64,000 nt of DNA. Source: an uncultured Prevotellaceae bacterium. Its GTDB lineage: Bacteria; Bacteroidota; Bacteroidia; Bacteroidales; Bacteroidaceae. Of this stretch, positions 1 to 9,929 are shown in pieces (the stretch's first letter is position 1; each line of letters opens with the position of its first letter). The notes under the pieces were generated by a model. It made no database searches. It saw nothing but the letters and a program-made list of their open reading frames with translations, and was not told the origin of the DNA. The translations under genes and the position numbers were made by a program. The stretch spans positions 52,861 through 116,860 of the forward strand of contig CADCDK010000006.1 of NCBI GenBank assembly GCA_902800185.1, read 5' to 3'.

Positions 1-198
1 CTTGTCTGCGTTAATGATAATAACGTTGTCGCCGCAATCTACGTGCGGAGTGAATGTAGGTTTGTACTTTCCGCGAATCAGCTTGGCTACTTTTGAGCAG
101 AGACGACCAACAACCTGGTCTGTGGCATCGATAACCACCCACTCCTTCTTTGCTGTTTCCTTGTTGACGGAAAGAGTCTTGTAACTTAAAGTGTCCAT
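1..198 (-). CDS. rplM: 50S ribosomal protein L13 (N-terminal part)
   Basis: The reverse strand encodes a 66-residue N-terminus beginning [11 protein letters not shown] and continuing through [20 protein letters not shown] and [14 protein letters not shown], typical of ribosomal protein L13, which binds 23S rRNA early in large-subunit assembly. The gene runs off the left edge of the window, so the C-terminal half is not visible (the family is usually about 150 residues). The ATG at 198 is the only start giving the conserved N-terminus. It is preceded by an unusually long AT-rich and structured 5' untranslated region reaching a -7 box at 376-383. rpsI normally follows rplM but would lie outside the window. 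Confidence 0.95.
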   Translation of the reverse strand, partial: MDTLSYKTLSVNKETAKKEWVVIDATDQVVGRLCSKVAKLIRGKYKPTFTPHVDCGDNVIIINADK

Positions 199-368
199 TT
201 TTAATTTTAAATTTTACTACTAAAAAACATTTTCCCTTGGGCTCACAACAGGGTCAAACCTGCTGAAAGCTTGCTTTGTACGATCGATTCACTAACCATG
301 GGGCACGGCCAAATGCACCACTATTAACACTACCGCACGGGGGACTCTAAGTGTATCCCCGAAATAAT
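199..368 (-). promoter_or_regulatory. Long structured 5' leader of rplM
   Basis: About 170 bases separate the predicted transcription start from the rplM ATG and hold no gene. On the transcript the 5' end can fold as CGGGGA...TCCCCCG, further helices are possible near AAGCTT and CAGG...CCTG, and an A/T-rich tail precedes the start codon. Autoregulatory L13 leaders are known in Firmicutes (Rfam L13_leader). Whether this one binds L13 is inference from its length, position and folding potential. Confidence 0.4.
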
Positions 369-375
369 CGGACTG

Positions 376-383
376 CAAAGGTA
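376..383 (-). promoter_or_regulatory. -7 box for rplM (TACCTTTG)
   Basis: The reverse strand reads TACCTTTGC, an exact match to the Bacteroidetes -7 consensus TAnnTTTG followed by C. No good TTTG -33 element is seen at the expected spacing. The predicted start is near 368. Confidence 0.55.
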
Positions 384-499
384 CATATTTTATTTATTTT
401 GTTCATCGACATCAGCTTTCAAAGTTGTCACTTTTACGATTTATTAACTATTTTAGAGATAATTATCAGACAGAAACCAAGAGATAAAAACATTTTTAG

Positions 500-507
500 T
501 ACCTTTG
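500..507 (+). promoter_or_regulatory. -7 box for the polysaccharide operon (TACCTTTG)
   Basis: TACCTTTGC lies only nine bases before the flippase ATG at 516, so the predicted transcript would be nearly leaderless. It is divergent from the rplM promoter. It supports the ATG at 516 over the upstream in-frame ATG at 351. Confidence 0.5.
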
Positions 508-515
508 CGGGAACA

Positions 516-1952
516 ATGGCAGAGAATCTAAAAGAAAAAACAGCAAAGGGTCTCTTCTGGGGATTCACCAACAACAGCGTCCAGCAACTCGTTGGGGTGG
601 TCTTCGGCATCATACTCGGTCGCTTGCTCGACAAAGAGGAATATGGTGTCATGGCCATGATTGCCATTTTTCCATTGATTGCCAAGGAATTGCAGCAAAG
701 CGGCTTCACGGCTGCGCTGGTCAACCTGAAACAGCCCACCCACCGCGACTTCAACTCTGTTTTCTGGTTCAATATCATTGTGGGGTTCTCACTCTATGCC
801 ATTTTGTTTCTGTGTTCGCCACTCATTGCCCGCTTTTATCACGAACCAGCCCTGACGCTACTCTGCCGCTACGCATTCCTCACCATTCCTCTCTCTGCGC
901 TCTGCACGGCACAGAATGCCTGGCTCTTCAAGAACCTGCGCGTCAAGCAGCAGGCCAAGGCTGGTATGACAGCCGTTCTGCTGTCGAGCATCATTGGCGC
1001 AACGATGGCATGGTTAGGCTGTAGCTACTGGTCTCTCGCCACACAAAGCATTGTCTATATCGGAGTCAACACGCTGCTCCTTTGGCACTATTCGCCCTGG
1101 CGTCCTACGTGGCAACTTGATTTCGGTCCTGTGCGGCAGATGTTCCGTTTCTCATGCAAGCTACTCGCCACGAATATAGCCATCCATATTAATAATAATG
1201 TACTGAACATCCTCTTGGGACGCTACTTCACCAAATCCGTTGCAGGCACCTACTCGCAAGCCAATGCCTGGAGCTCAAAAGTGGCCTATATGGTACAGGG
1301 CATGGTGCAACAAGTGGCTCAGCCCGTTCTGGCAGATTTGAACGACGAGCGTGAGCGGCAACTGAAGGTTCTGCGCAAGATGGTTCGCTTTACAGCCTTT
1401 CTGGTATTTCCCATGATGGCTGGTCTGGCACTTGTTGCACGCGAGTTCATCGTATTGGCCATCACCGAGAAATGGCTGGCCTCTGCCTTTCTCATGCAAC
1501 TCCTCTGTATCTCATGGGCATGCGCCCCCATCGTCACCTTGCTCTCCAATGCCATCATCTCCCGCGGCCGCTCTGACGTTTACTTCTGGTGCAACGTCGT
1601 GCTCGCTGCTTTGCAGGTGTCATTGATGATGATACTTGCACCCATGGGAATGCACCAGATGGTAGTGGGATTCGTAACACTGAGCGCTGGCTGGACCTTC
1701 GTGTGGCTCTTCTTTACACGACAGCTCACAGGCTACAAGCTATGGATGTTCCTCATGGACACATTGCCTTTCCTGCTGGCTTCCATCAGTGTCATGGCTG
1801 TCACCTATCTCGCCACGCGCACCCTCACCTCACTATGGCCGCTACTGCTCGCACGCATCCTGCTGGCCTCACTGCTATACTTCCTTGTCATGCGACTGGC
1901 CCACGCCAAAATCCTCGATGAGGTTCTTGCATTCGCCAAAAGGAAAAAATAA
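516..1952 (+). CDS. Polysaccharide flippase, Wzx/MOP superfamily
   Basis: A 478-residue, very hydrophobic protein with about 12-14 predicted membrane helices. The N-terminus (KEKTAKGLFWGFTNN) and the following GRLLDKEEYGVMAM segment are typical of the Wzx/WzxC branch of the MOP exporter superfamily (Polysacc_synt families), which flip lipid-linked oligosaccharides across the inner membrane. The longer frame from 351 adds 55 residues with no family resemblance and would start upstream of the -7 box at 500-507, so the ATG at 516 is preferred. It is the first gene of a five-gene plus-strand cluster with a TagD-like cytidylyltransferase, SDR, LicD and sulfatase, pointing to export of a substituted surface glycan. 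The substrate cannot be inferred. Confidence 0.85.
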   Translation: MAENLKEKTAKGLFWGFTNNSVQQLVGVVFGIILGRLLDKEEYGVMAMIAIFPLIAKELQQSGFTAALVNLKQPTHRDFNSVFWFNIIVGFSLYAILFLCSPLIARFYHEPALTLLCRYAFLTIPLSALCTAQNAWLFKNLRVKQQAKAGMTAVLLSSIIGATMAWLGCSYWSLATQSIVYIGVNTLLLWHYSPWRPTWQLDFGPVRQMFRFSCKLLATNIAIHINNNVLNILLGRYFTKSVAGTYSQANAWSSKVAYMVQGMVQQVAQPVLADLNDERERQLKVLRKMVRFTAFLVFPMMAGLALVAREFIVLAITEKWLASAFLMQLLCISWACAPIVTLLSNAIISRGRSDVYFWCNVVLAALQVSLMMILAPMGMHQMVVGFVTLSAGWTFVWLFFTRQLTGYKLWMFLMDTLPFLLASISVMAVTYLATRTLTSLWPLLLARILLASLLYFLVMRLAHAKILDEVLAFAKRKK

Positions 1953-2007
1953 AAACAGGAACAAAGGATCAAATAATAATCAAAACTATTCACTATCAAC
2001 TATTAAT

Positions 2008-2460
2008 ATGTACAAAGACAGAGTCGTCGTTTACACATCAGGAACTTTCGACATGTTCCACAGCAACCATCTGAAGATGATTGAATATGCCCGAGGTCTG
2101 GGCGACACACTCATCGTCGGCGTAAGTACCGATGAGCTGGTTTGTTCTTACAAGCGCCCTCCCATCATACCCTTCGAAGAGCGCATCTCCATCATCAAGG
2201 CACTCAAATATCCCGACATTGTCATTCCGCAACGCACCCTCGACCACACAGACATCGTGCGCAAGCTGAACATTGACGTTTTCGTCGTTGGCGATGACTG
2301 GACGGGCAAGTACGACTATCTGAAAGAGCTCGGTGTCACCGTCTTCTACTTCCCTTACGGAGACGGACTCTCCACCACCAGCATCAAGAAGGAGATTGTG
2401 GAACGCTACGACGAGATCAAGGGAAAGATCGACCACCAACCCAACCCCGACATCAAATGA
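2008..2460 (+). CDS. TagD-like cytidylyltransferase (glycerol-3-phosphate or related)
   Basis: A 150-residue protein of the nucleotidyltransferase (HxGH-like) superfamily. It has the GTFDMFHSNH signature at residues 12-21 (H18, H21), the IVGVSTDE strand-turn, and STTSIKKEI near residue 130, corresponding to the ISTT motif that binds CTP phosphates. Size and motifs match glycerol-3-phosphate and ethanolamine/choline-phosphate cytidylyltransferases (TagD family), which make CDP-activated alcohols. The ATG at 2008 was chosen because the longer frame overlaps the flippase with unrelated residues. Its stop overlaps the next gene's start by 4 bases (ATGA). With LicD downstream it probably supplies the CDP-linked donor. 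The exact substrate is open. Confidence 0.8.
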   Translation: MYKDRVVVYTSGTFDMFHSNHLKMIEYARGLGDTLIVGVSTDELVCSYKRPPIIPFEERISIIKALKYPDIVIPQRTLDHTDIVRKLNIDVFVVGDDWTGKYDYLKELGVTVFYFPYGDGLSTTSIKKEIVERYDEIKGKIDHQPNPDIK

Positions 2461-3170
2461 AGACAGCTGTTATCACCGCCGCTTCACGGGGCATCGGGCG
2501 AGGTGTGGCCCGCATGCTGGCGCAGAGAGGCTACCGTGTCATTGCTTCCTATGCCCATAACGACAAGGCGGCACACGAAGCACAGGAAGAGCTGGGGGGC
2601 GAGACGTTCTACTGTCGAGCCGACCACAGCGACCGCTCGCAGACCTACCGCTTCATCGCCTTCGTACGCGCACATACCGACCGCGTGGACTGCATCGTCT
2701 GCAACGCCGGAACCACCGTCCGACATCCTTTCAGCGAGACAACCGATGCCGACTGGGACACCATGATGGAGGTGGCGCTGAACGCCCACATGATACTCCT
2801 GCGCGAACTCATGCCTTTGGTGCAGCCCCACTCGCGCGTCATCTTCACAGGCTCCGCCATGGGCAACCACCCCCATGCCACCATTCTGGGCTACGGCGTT
2901 GTCAAAGCCGCCGTACACGCCATGGTGAAAAACCTCGTGAAGGTGTTCGAGCCTCTGCAGACCACCGTCAACGCCGTAGCCCCCGGCTTCGTTGAGACTG
3001 ACTGGCAGAAGGAGAAGCCAGAGAACATCCGGCAGAATATATGCCACAAGACAGCCATCCACCGCTTTGCCAGCATCGAGGAGGTGGTGCAGGCCTACGC
3101 CTTCTGTCTTGACAACGAGTTCGTCAACGGAGCCGTCATCAACATCGACGGCGGCTACAGCTACACATAG
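2457..3170 (+). CDS. Short-chain dehydrogenase/reductase (SDR)
   Basis: A 237-residue classical SDR with a Rossmann fold. It has a cofactor-binding TAASRGIG at residues 7-14, NAG at 83-85, and a catalytic set of N109, S133, Y146 and K150 in the YxxxK arrangement, with IDGGYSY at the C-terminus as in FabG-like enzymes. The start overlaps the upstream cytidylyltransferase stop by 4 bases, indicating translational coupling. In CDP-polyol pathways a reductase often accompanies the cytidylyltransferase (TarJ with TarI, for example), so a role in preparing the polyol or sugar precursor is a reasonable inference. Its sequence alone does not separate this from a generic FabG-like reductase. Confidence 0.8.
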   Translation: MKTAVITAASRGIGRGVARMLAQRGYRVIASYAHNDKAAHEAQEELGGETFYCRADHSDRSQTYRFIAFVRAHTDRVDCIVCNAGTTVRHPFSETTDADWDTMMEVALNAHMILLRELMPLVQPHSRVIFTGSAMGNHPHATILGYGVVKAAVHAMVKNLVKVFEPLQTTVNAVAPGFVETDWQKEKPENIRQNICHKTAIHRFASIEEVVQAYAFCLDNEFVNGAVINIDGGYSYT

Positions 3171-3196
3171 TACCCTTCATCTATCATCTCTCAAAT

Positions 3197-4027
3197 ATGG
3201 ACTGCTCTCCCCTTTCCCTTCGCCAACGTTTCAATCCCGACGGCTCACTTCTGCGCCGCCAACAAATGCGCATGCTCGAAATACTCATCGAAGTAGATCG
3301 CATTTGCAAGAAACACAACATCCAATACTGGCTCAGTAGCGGCACACTCATCGGAGCCGCACGTCACAAGGGCTTCATCCCCTGGGATGACGACCTCGAC
3401 ATCGAGATGCTATGGCCCGACTACAAGCGTCTCATGAAGGTTTTGCCAAAGGAACTTCCACCCACCATGGCACTACAGTCACTGGAAACCGATCCAAACT
3501 ATTTCTTTTTCTATGCCAAGGTGCGCGACCGTCGCTCACACCTCGAAGAAATCAACCGCTACGACCGAGTGTGGCGCGAACAGGGCATCTATATCGACAT
3601 CTTTCCCTTTTACAAACAACCGCTTTGGATTCACATGCTCTCAGAGCATGCACAAGGGCACGTCTATAAAATCATGAACCGAGGGGCAAAGGGCAAGAAG
3701 CAAGGGGATGACACACCTGAAATGTGGAAAGTGCGTCTCATCACCCGCTTCAACCGTTTCATCCTCCACCCCATCCTACGGTTCTTCTGCCGACTCAGCA
3801 ATGCAAGGGAGACCTACGGCCTCGGCATCCCCTACCACGACCCGCGCCACATGGAAGACACCTTCCCCCTTACCGAGGCAGAGTTCGAGGGACATCTCTT
3901 CCCCGTTCCGAAAGACATGCACGCCGCCCTCACCCTGAAGTATGGCGACTACATGCGCATGCCCGACATCGACAAGATCAATCTACACGTTGGCAAACTC
4001 GACTTCTACGACGAAGGTAAGGGGTAA
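3197..4027 (+). CDS. LicD family phosphotransferase
   Basis: A 276-residue protein with the LicD hallmark at residues 47-70 (LSSGTLIGAARHKGF followed by IPWDDDLDIEM). The acidic DDD cluster is the metal-binding site of this nucleotidyltransferase-fold family. LicD enzymes transfer phosphocholine, phosphoribitol or related phosphoalcohols from CDP donors to surface glycans. The preceding TagD-like cytidylyltransferase and SDR would provide such a donor, so the three genes form a plausible glycan-modification module. No signal peptide is seen, consistent with action on the cytoplasmic side before flipping. The gene lies 26 bases after the SDR and 19 bases before the sulfatase. Confidence 0.85.
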   Translation: MDCSPLSLRQRFNPDGSLLRRQQMRMLEILIEVDRICKKHNIQYWLSSGTLIGAARHKGFIPWDDDLDIEMLWPDYKRLMKVLPKELPPTMALQSLETDPNYFFFYAKVRDRRSHLEEINRYDRVWREQGIYIDIFPFYKQPLWIHMLSEHAQGHVYKIMNRGAKGKKQGDDTPEMWKVRLITRFNRFILHPILRFFCRLSNARETYGLGIPYHDPRHMEDTFPLTEAEFEGHLFPVPKDMHAALTLKYGDYMRMPDIDKINLHVGKLDFYDEGKG

Positions 4028-4046
4028 ACCGTAAAGACACAGCAAC

Positions 4047-5465
4047 ATGGGTTTACATTTAACACTTTTAGGACTGGCGGCCGTCAGTAGCCAAATGGCA
4101 GAGGCACAGGACACGCCTAAGCAAGAGGCGACTCCCGAGCACCCTAACATTGTGTTCATCCTGGCGGATGACATGGGATATGGCGACCTTGCCTGCTATG
4201 GGAATGAGTACATCAAAACGCCCAACATTGACAGGCTCTATGCTACGGGCACTCATTTCACACAAGCATACGCAGGAAGCGGCATCAGCTCACCCTCGCG
4301 CTGTGCGCTGATGACAGGCAAGAACAATGGCAACGCACGCATCCGCGACAACCAATGCTACGCTGGGGGCATGACGGGACTGAAGATTTCACCCAATGGT
4401 GACACAACCATCGTGCGACGTGCCAATCTGCTGCCCGAGGATGTCACCTTGGGAACGGTTTTGGGAGCGGCTGGCTATCGCACCTGTCTGGTCAACAAGT
4501 GGCACTTGGACGGCTACGACATAGGAGCGGCACCTAACCATCGGGGCTTCGACGAGTTCTATGGATGGACCATTGCTACCGTACACAGCAACTCACCTTA
4601 TTATTATCCATACTACCGCTTTCACGGCGACAGTCTGATTCACATCCAAGAGAACGAACACGATGCGCATGTGCGACATAACACGGAAATCTCTACCGAC
4701 GATGCCATCAGCTTCATCCATCGCAACAAGGAACGACCGTTCTTTCTCTTCTTAGGCTACGACGCTCCTCACGAACCCTACAACATAGATGATACTTCGT
4801 GGTATGACGAGCAGGGTGACTGGTCAATGAACACCAAACGCTATGCCGCCTTGGTTACTCACATGGACTACAACATCGGCAGATTGCTGAAGACACTTGA
4901 TGTTCTCGGCCTCCGGGAGAAAACGCTGGTCATCTTTGCATCGGACAACGGTGCCGCCGTGCAAGCACCTCTGAAGGAGCTGAACTGTGGGGCAGGCCTG
5001 AAAGGACGGAAGGGACAGCTCTACGAGGGAGGAATCAAGGTTCCGCTCATTGTCAACCAGCCTGGACGTGTCCCTGTCCGACAAGTGGACAACTTGGTCT
5101 ATTTCCCCGACTTCATGCCCACACTGGCTCGACTGGCAGGCAGCGAGAAGGCGTTGCCAACACAGACAGACGGCATGGACATCTCTCCATTGTTCTTCGG
5201 CGGGAATGCGGATACCGACAACCGCTACCTATACTGGGAATTTCCCGGCAAGCAACGTGCCATCCGACATGGAGAGTGGAAATGTGTGACGGTGAAGAAG
5301 GATGCACCACTGGAACTATACCGCATCAGCAAAGACAAGAACGAACAGCAGAACCTGGCCGAAGAATACCCAGAACTGGTAAAGGAGTTGGACGAACAAA
5401 TGCAACGTATGCACCACTATTCCCCCAACTACCCACTGCCAGAAGAGCCCCAACCGCAAGAATGA
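4047..5465 (+). CDS. Arylsulfatase-type S1 sulfatase, serine-type
   Basis: A 472-residue sulfatase/alkaline-phosphatase superfamily protein. The N-terminal block NIVFILADDMGYGDL supplies metal ligands D41 and D42. The maturation motif is SSPSRCALMTG starting at S81, so the formylglycine would derive from serine and need an anaerobic sulfatase-maturating radical SAM enzyme (none in this window). A second metal site ASDNG follows near residue 305. The first 20 residues look like a signal peptide but lack the usual basic residues. An in-frame stop 15 bases upstream rules out a longer start. It ends the polysaccharide operon and is followed by a strong terminator. It may remove sulfate from an extracellular or periplasmic glycan; the substrate is unknown. 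Confidence 0.85.
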   Translation: MGLHLTLLGLAAVSSQMAEAQDTPKQEATPEHPNIVFILADDMGYGDLACYGNEYIKTPNIDRLYATGTHFTQAYAGSGISSPSRCALMTGKNNGNARIRDNQCYAGGMTGLKISPNGDTTIVRRANLLPEDVTLGTVLGAAGYRTCLVNKWHLDGYDIGAAPNHRGFDEFYGWTIATVHSNSPYYYPYYRFHGDSLIHIQENEHDAHVRHNTEISTDDAISFIHRNKERPFFLFLGYDAPHEPYNIDDTSWYDEQGDWSMNTKRYAALVTHMDYNIGRLLKTLDVLGLREKTLVIFASDNGAAVQAPLKELNCGAGLKGRKGQLYEGGIKVPLIVNQPGRVPVRQVDNLVYFPDFMPTLARLAGSEKALPTQTDGMDISPLFFGGNADTDNRYLYWEFPGKQRAIRHGEWKCVTVKKDAPLELYRISKDKNEQQNLAEEYPELVKELDEQMQRMHHYSPNYPLPEEPQPQE

Positions 5466-5473
5466 CATAAAAA

Positions 5474-5516
5474 AAGCATCCGCCCCACAACGGGAGCGGA
5501 TGCTTCTCTTTTTGTA
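5474..5516. terminator. Bidirectional terminator between sulfatase and rpoC
   Basis: A ten-base-pair stem (AAGCATCCGC / GCGGATGCTT, 5474-5483 and 5496-5505) is followed by CTCTTTTTG on the plus strand and by a T-run on the minus strand. It serves both convergent genes. Confidence 0.85.
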
Positions 5517-5524
5517 TCAGGAGG

Positions 5525-5550
5525 AACGTGCTGCATGAGAGCAGCACGTT
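5525..5550 (-). terminator. Second hairpin just after rpoC
   Basis: AACGTGCTGC and GCAGCACGTT form a perfect ten-base-pair stem with a six-base loop immediately after the rpoC stop. No U-run follows it directly, so it is more likely a 3'-end stabilising hairpin in front of the terminator at 5474-5516. Confidence 0.5.
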
Positions 5551-5554
5551 TCCT

Positions 5555-8500
5555 TTATTCCTCAACGTTCTCCTGATTGGCGAAATCAAGAACATTCTTC
5601 TTGTTGGCCTGGATACGCTCGTAGTCCTCACGAGAACCCACGACGAGCTTGTCCCACTGGCGAAGACCTGTACCGGCAGGGATGAGGTGACCGCAAATAA
5701 CGTTCTCCTTCATACCCTCGAGTAAGTCTTGCTTACCGCGGATGGCAGCCTCGTTGAGCACCTTCGTGGTCTCCTGGAACGATGCGGCCGACATGAAGCT
5801 CTTGGTCTGAAGAGCGGCACGCGTGATACCCTGAAGAATCTGGGTTGACGTGGCGGGCACGGCATCACGAACCTGTACGGGACGGAGGTCGCGGCGCTTC
5901 AAGCTGGAGTTCTCGTCACGCAACTTGCGGGCGGTGACAATCTGACCGGCCTTGAGGTTATCAGAGTCACCGGCATCGGTGACAACCTTCTTACCCCAAA
6001 TGCGGTCGTTCTCCTCTGCGAAGTCGAGCTTATCGACAAGTTCCTGCTCCAGGAACGTGGTGTCTCCGGGCTCATTGATCATCACCTTGCGCATCATCTG
6101 ACGAACGATAATCTCGAAGTGCTTGTCATTAATCTTCACACCCTGCAGACGATAAACGTCCTGCACCTCGTTCACGATGTACTCCTGTACAGCGGTGGGA
6201 CCCTTGATGGCAAGGATATCGCCAGGAGTAATAACACCATCGGAAAGCGGAGTTCCGGCACGCACGGCATCGTGCTCCTGTACCAGAATCTGCTTGGACA
6301 GCGAGACGAGATACTTCTTCTGGTCACCAGTCTTGGAAGTAACGATAATCTCACGGTTACCGCGCTTCACCTTACCCATGGTTACCTCACCGTCAATCTC
6401 GGAGACAACTGCAGGGTTAGACGGATTACGGGCCTCAAAGAGCTCAGTCACACGAGGCAGACCGCCCGTGATGTCACCAGCACCACCCACAGCACGCGGA
6501 ATCTTCACAAGTGTCTCACCAGTAGAGATGCTTGCGCCATCCTCTACTACGACGTGACCGCCTACTGGGAAGTTATAGGTTCCGATAACCTCTCCATGAG
6601 CATCAAGGATGTCACAGGTAGGAACCTTGGTGTGGTCCTTGGAGTCGGTGATGATCTTCTCGGTAAGACCGGTGGTCTCATCGGTCTCTGCACGGAAGGT
6701 TGTACCCTCAATAACGTCACGGAAACGCAGCGTACCAGCATACTCTGTCACGATGACGGCGTTGAACGGATCCCAACGGGCAACAAGCTCGCCTTTCTTC
6801 ACCACGTCACCGTGCTTGAAGTAGAGGGATGAACCGTAAGGAACGTTCAGGGTAGAGAGGACAATATTCGTGTTCGGATCGACGAAGCGGATTTCGGCCA
6901 GACGGCTGACGACCATCTGACACTTACGCTCCTCCTCACCCATCTTCTCTACGAAGGAAACGGTGCGGAGCTCGTCGAACTCAATCTTGGAATCATTCTT
7001 GGCAACAATGCTGGCATTGGCAGCAGCGTTACCGGCAACACCACCGGCGTGGAACGTACGGAGCGTCAGCTGAGTACCCGGCTCACCGATAGCCTGTGCA
7101 GCAATCACACCGACAGCCTCACCCTTCTGCACCATGCGCTGGGTGGCAAGGTTACGTCCGTAACACTTCATGCAGACGCCCTTCTTTGACTCACAGGTGA
7201 GCACGGAACGAATCTCGACGCTCTCGATGGGTGACTCCTCAATGATACGTGCCTTCTCTTCATTGATCTCCTCACCAGCAGCACAGATCAGGTCGCCAGT
7301 CGTGGGATGGATGATATCATGAACAGACACACGGCCAAGGATGCGCTCATAGAGTGAAGAGATAGTCTCGTCGCCATTCTTCAGGGCGGTGCAGACAAGT
7401 CCGCGAAGCGTACCACAGTCTTCCTCGTTGATAATCACGTCGTGAGAAACGTCAACAAGACGACGGGTAAGATAACCGGCATCGGCTGTCTTCATGGCGG
7501 TATCGGCAAGACCCTTACGGGCACCGTGAGAGGAGATGAAGTACTCCAGCACCGACATACCCTCCTTGAAGTTAGACAGAATCGGGTTCTCGATAATCTG
7601 TTGTCCCTCGGCACCAGCTTTCTGCGGCTTCGCCATCAGACCACGCATACCAGAGAGCTGTTTAATCTGGTCCTTAGAACCACGGGCACCGGAGTCAAGC
7701 ATCATATAGACTGCATTGAAGCCCTGGTCGGCCTCGGTCATCTCTTTCAAGAGGATGTCACCCAGCTCGTTGTTCACGTGTGTCCAAGCATCAATAACCT
7801 GATTGTAACGCTCATTATCGGTGATGAAACCCATATCGTAGTTTGCCTGAATCTCATCGACTTCCTTCTGCCCCTTGCTGACAATTGCCTCCTTCTCAGG
7901 CGGTACAATGATGTCATCGAGGTTGAAGGACAGACCTGCTTCGTATGCCATGCGGTAACCGAGGTTCTTGATACCATCCAGGAACTCACAGGCGCGAGCC
8001 ATACCAACGTTCTTGATGACGTCGGCAATCATGCCACGCAGGGTTTTCTTGGAAATGATGTCATTGAAGAAGCCAACCTCATCGGGAACGATGCCATTGA
8101 CAATGACACGGCCGACAGATGTCTCCACCATGTGGCGGACGGGGTGACCGTCAATAATATCATCAACAAGCACCTTCACCGGGGCATGGAGGTCGCACTT
8201 GCCTTCGTTGTGGGCAATGATGGCCTCTTCTGGTCCATAGAAAGTGAGACCAGAGCCCTTGGCACCAGGACGAAGCTTGGTGATATAATAGAGACCGAGC
8301 ACCATGTCCTGAGAAGGAACGGTGATAGGAGCACCATTGGCAGGGTTCAGAATATTGTGACTCTGAAGCATCAGGATCTGTGCCTCGAGAATAGCCTCAT
8401 TGCTCAAGGGAAGGTGTACAGCCATCTGGTCACCGTCGAAGTCAGCATTAAAGGCGGTACATGCCAGCGGATGAAGCTGAATAGCCTTACCCTCGATGAG

Positions 8501-9886
8501 CTTCGGCTGGAAGGCCTGAATACCCAAACGGTGAAGTGTCGGAGCACGGTTGAGGAGGACAGGATGTCCCTTCATCACATTCTCCAAAATATCCCAGATG
8601 ACGGGCTCACGACGGTCCACAATCTTCTTGGCGCTCTTTACAGTCTTCACAATACCGCGCTCAATGAGCTTGCGGATGATGAACGGCTTATACAGCTCGG
8701 CTGCCATCAGCTTGGGAAGACCGCACTCGCCCATCTTCAACTCAGGACCGACAACGATAACGGAACGTGCGGAATAGTCAACACGCTTACCGAGCAGGTT
8801 CTGACGGAAACGTCCCTGCTTACCTTTCAGTGAGTCAGAGAGAGACTTCAACGGACGGTTACTCTCGCTCTTCACGGCCGAAGACTTGCGGGAGTTGTCG
8901 AACAGAGAATCGACAGCCTCCTGCAGCATACGCTTCTCATTGCGCAGGATGACCTCGGGAGCCTTGATCTCCATGAGTCTCTTCAGACGGTTGTTACGGA
9001 TGATAACACGACGATAGAGATCGTTGAGGTCGGAGGTTGCGAAGCGACCACCATCCAGCGGAACCAAAGGACGCAGTTCAGGCGGGATTACAGGAACAAT
9101 CTTCAGTACCATCCACTCGGGATGGTTGATTTCCTTGCTGGCACGGAATGCCTCGACGACCTGCAGACGCTTCAAAGCCTCAGTCTTGCGCTGCTGGGAA
9201 GAGTCGTTGTTAGCACGGTCGCGCAGTTCATAAGACATGGAGTCGAGATCGAGAGCAGAGAGCAAGTCGTAAATGGCCTCTGCACCCATCTTGGCAATAA
9301 ACTTATTGGGGTCTGAATCCTCCAGATAATCATTGTTGGCATCGAGATGATTCTCAACAATGTCCATATACTCCTCCTCGGAGAGCAGGTCGTACTTCCG
9401 GGAACCGTTCAGCTCCATACCTTCTGCATCTTTCTTTCCTTCAAGAGCACCCGGCTTAATGACCACGTACTTCTCGTAGTAGATGATTGCATCCAGTTTC
9501 TTTGTCGGCATTCCGAGCAGGTAGCCAATCTTATTGGGCAGGCTGCGGAAGTACCAGATGTGGGCAACGGGAACTACCAGTTCGATGTGACCACTACGCT
9601 CACGGCGCACTTTCTTCTCAGTGACCTCAACACCACAACGGTCGCAGACAATACCCTTGTAACGGATGCGCTTGTACTTTCCGCAAGCACACTCGTAATC
9701 ACGGGTCGGACCAAAGATGCGCTCACAGAACAAACCGTCGCGCTCGGGCTTGTAGGTTCGGTAATTGATGGTCTCAGGCTTAGTGACCTCACCATACGAA
9801 TTTTCCAGGATCTCTTCAGGAGAAGCAAGACCAATGGTAATCTTCGTGAAATTATTCTTAACCTTTATATCTTTCTTAAAAGCCAT
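5555..9886 (-). CDS. rpoC: DNA-directed RNA polymerase subunit beta'
   Basis: A 1443-residue beta' subunit. The N-terminal zinc ribbon ([14 protein letters not shown] then CDRCGVEV) lies near residues 65-90, and the catalytic NADFDGDQM magnesium loop lies near residue 480. The bridge-helix and trigger-loop region includes [14 protein letters not shown]. Its length matches Bacteroidetes RpoC. It lies 43 bases downstream of rpoB and is the last gene of the tuf-secE-nusG-rplKAJL-rpoBC block. Several long frames on the opposite strand are codon-bias shadows. Confidence 0.99.
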   Translation of the reverse strand: MAFKKDIKVKNNFTKITIGLASPEEILENSYGEVTKPETINYRTYKPERDGLFCERIFGPTRDYECACGKYKRIRYKGIVCDRCGVEVTEKKVRRERSGHIELVVPVAHIWYFRSLPNKIGYLLGMPTKKLDAIIYYEKYVVIKPGALEGKKDAEGMELNGSRKYDLLSEEEYMDIVENHLDANNDYLEDSDPNKFIAKMGAEAIYDLLSALDLDSMSYELRDRANNDSSQQRKTEALKRLQVVEAFRASKEINHPEWMVLKIVPVIPPELRPLVPLDGGRFATSDLNDLYRRVIIRNNRLKRLMEIKAPEVILRNEKRMLQEAVDSLFDNSRKSSAVKSESNRPLKSLSDSLKGKQGRFRQNLLGKRVDYSARSVIVVGPELKMGECGLPKLMAAELYKPFIIRKLIERGIVKTVKSAKKIVDRREPVIWDILENVMKGHPVLLNRAPTLHRLGIQAFQPKLIEGKAIQLHPLACTAFNADFDGDQMAVHLPLSNEAILEAQILMLQSHNILNPANGAPITVPSQDMVLGLYYITKLRPGAKGSGLTFYGPEEAIIAHNEGKCDLHAPVKVLVDDIIDGHPVRHMVETSVGRVIVNGIVPDEVGFFNDIISKKTLRGMIADVIKNVGMARACEFLDGIKNLGYRMAYEAGLSFNLDDIIVPPEKEAIVSKGQKEVDEIQANYDMGFITDNERYNQVIDAWTHVNNELGDILLKEMTEADQGFNAVYMMLDSGARGSKDQIKQLSGMRGLMAKPQKAGAEGQQIIENPILSNFKEGMSVLEYFISSHGARKGLADTAMKTADAGYLTRRLVDVSHDVIINEEDCGTLRGLVCTALKNGDETISSLYERILGRVSVHDIIHPTTGDLICAAGEEINEEKARIIEESPIESVEIRSVLTCESKKGVCMKCYGRNLATQRMVQKGEAVGVIAAQAIGEPGTQLTLRTFHAGGVAGNAAANASIVAKNDSKIEFDELRTVSFVEKMGEEERKCQMVVSRLAEIRFVDPNTNIVLSTLNVPYGSSLYFKHGDVVKKGELVARWDPFNAVIVTEYAGTLRFRDVIEGTTFRAETDETTGLTEKIITDSKDHTKVPTCDILDAHGEVIGTYNFPVGGHVVVEDGASISTGETLVKIPRAVGGAGDITGGLPRVTELFEARNPSNPAVVSEIDGEVTMGKVKRGNREIIVTSKTGDQKKYLVSLSKQILVQEHDAVRAGTPLSDGVITPGDILAIKGPTAVQEYIVNEVQDVYRLQGVKINDKHFEIIVRQMMRKVMINEPGDTTFLEQELVDKLDFAEENDRIWGKKVVTDAGDSDNLKAGQIVTARKLRDENSSLKRRDLRPVQVRDAVPATSTQILQGITRAALQTKSFMSAASFQETTKVLNEAAIRGKQDLLEGMKENVICGHLIPAGTGLRQWDKLVVGSREDYERIQANKKNVLDFANQENVEE

Positions 9887-9929
9887 AATTCAAAGTTCTT
9901 AATTGATGAAGGAATGTCTTCCTAAAACT

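Noticed and set aside
2-184. A 60-codon plus-strand frame at the left edge.
   Set aside because: It is antisense to rplM, whose protein sequence is unmistakable.
351-515. Upstream extension of the flippase by 55 codons.
   Set aside because: It precedes the promoter box at 500-507, has no family similarity and reads through the rplM promoter region.
7442-8833. A 463-codon open frame on the plus strand opposite rpoC.
   Set aside because: It lies fully antisense to the conserved catalytic part of rpoC, resembles no protein family and follows from the codon bias of the real gene.
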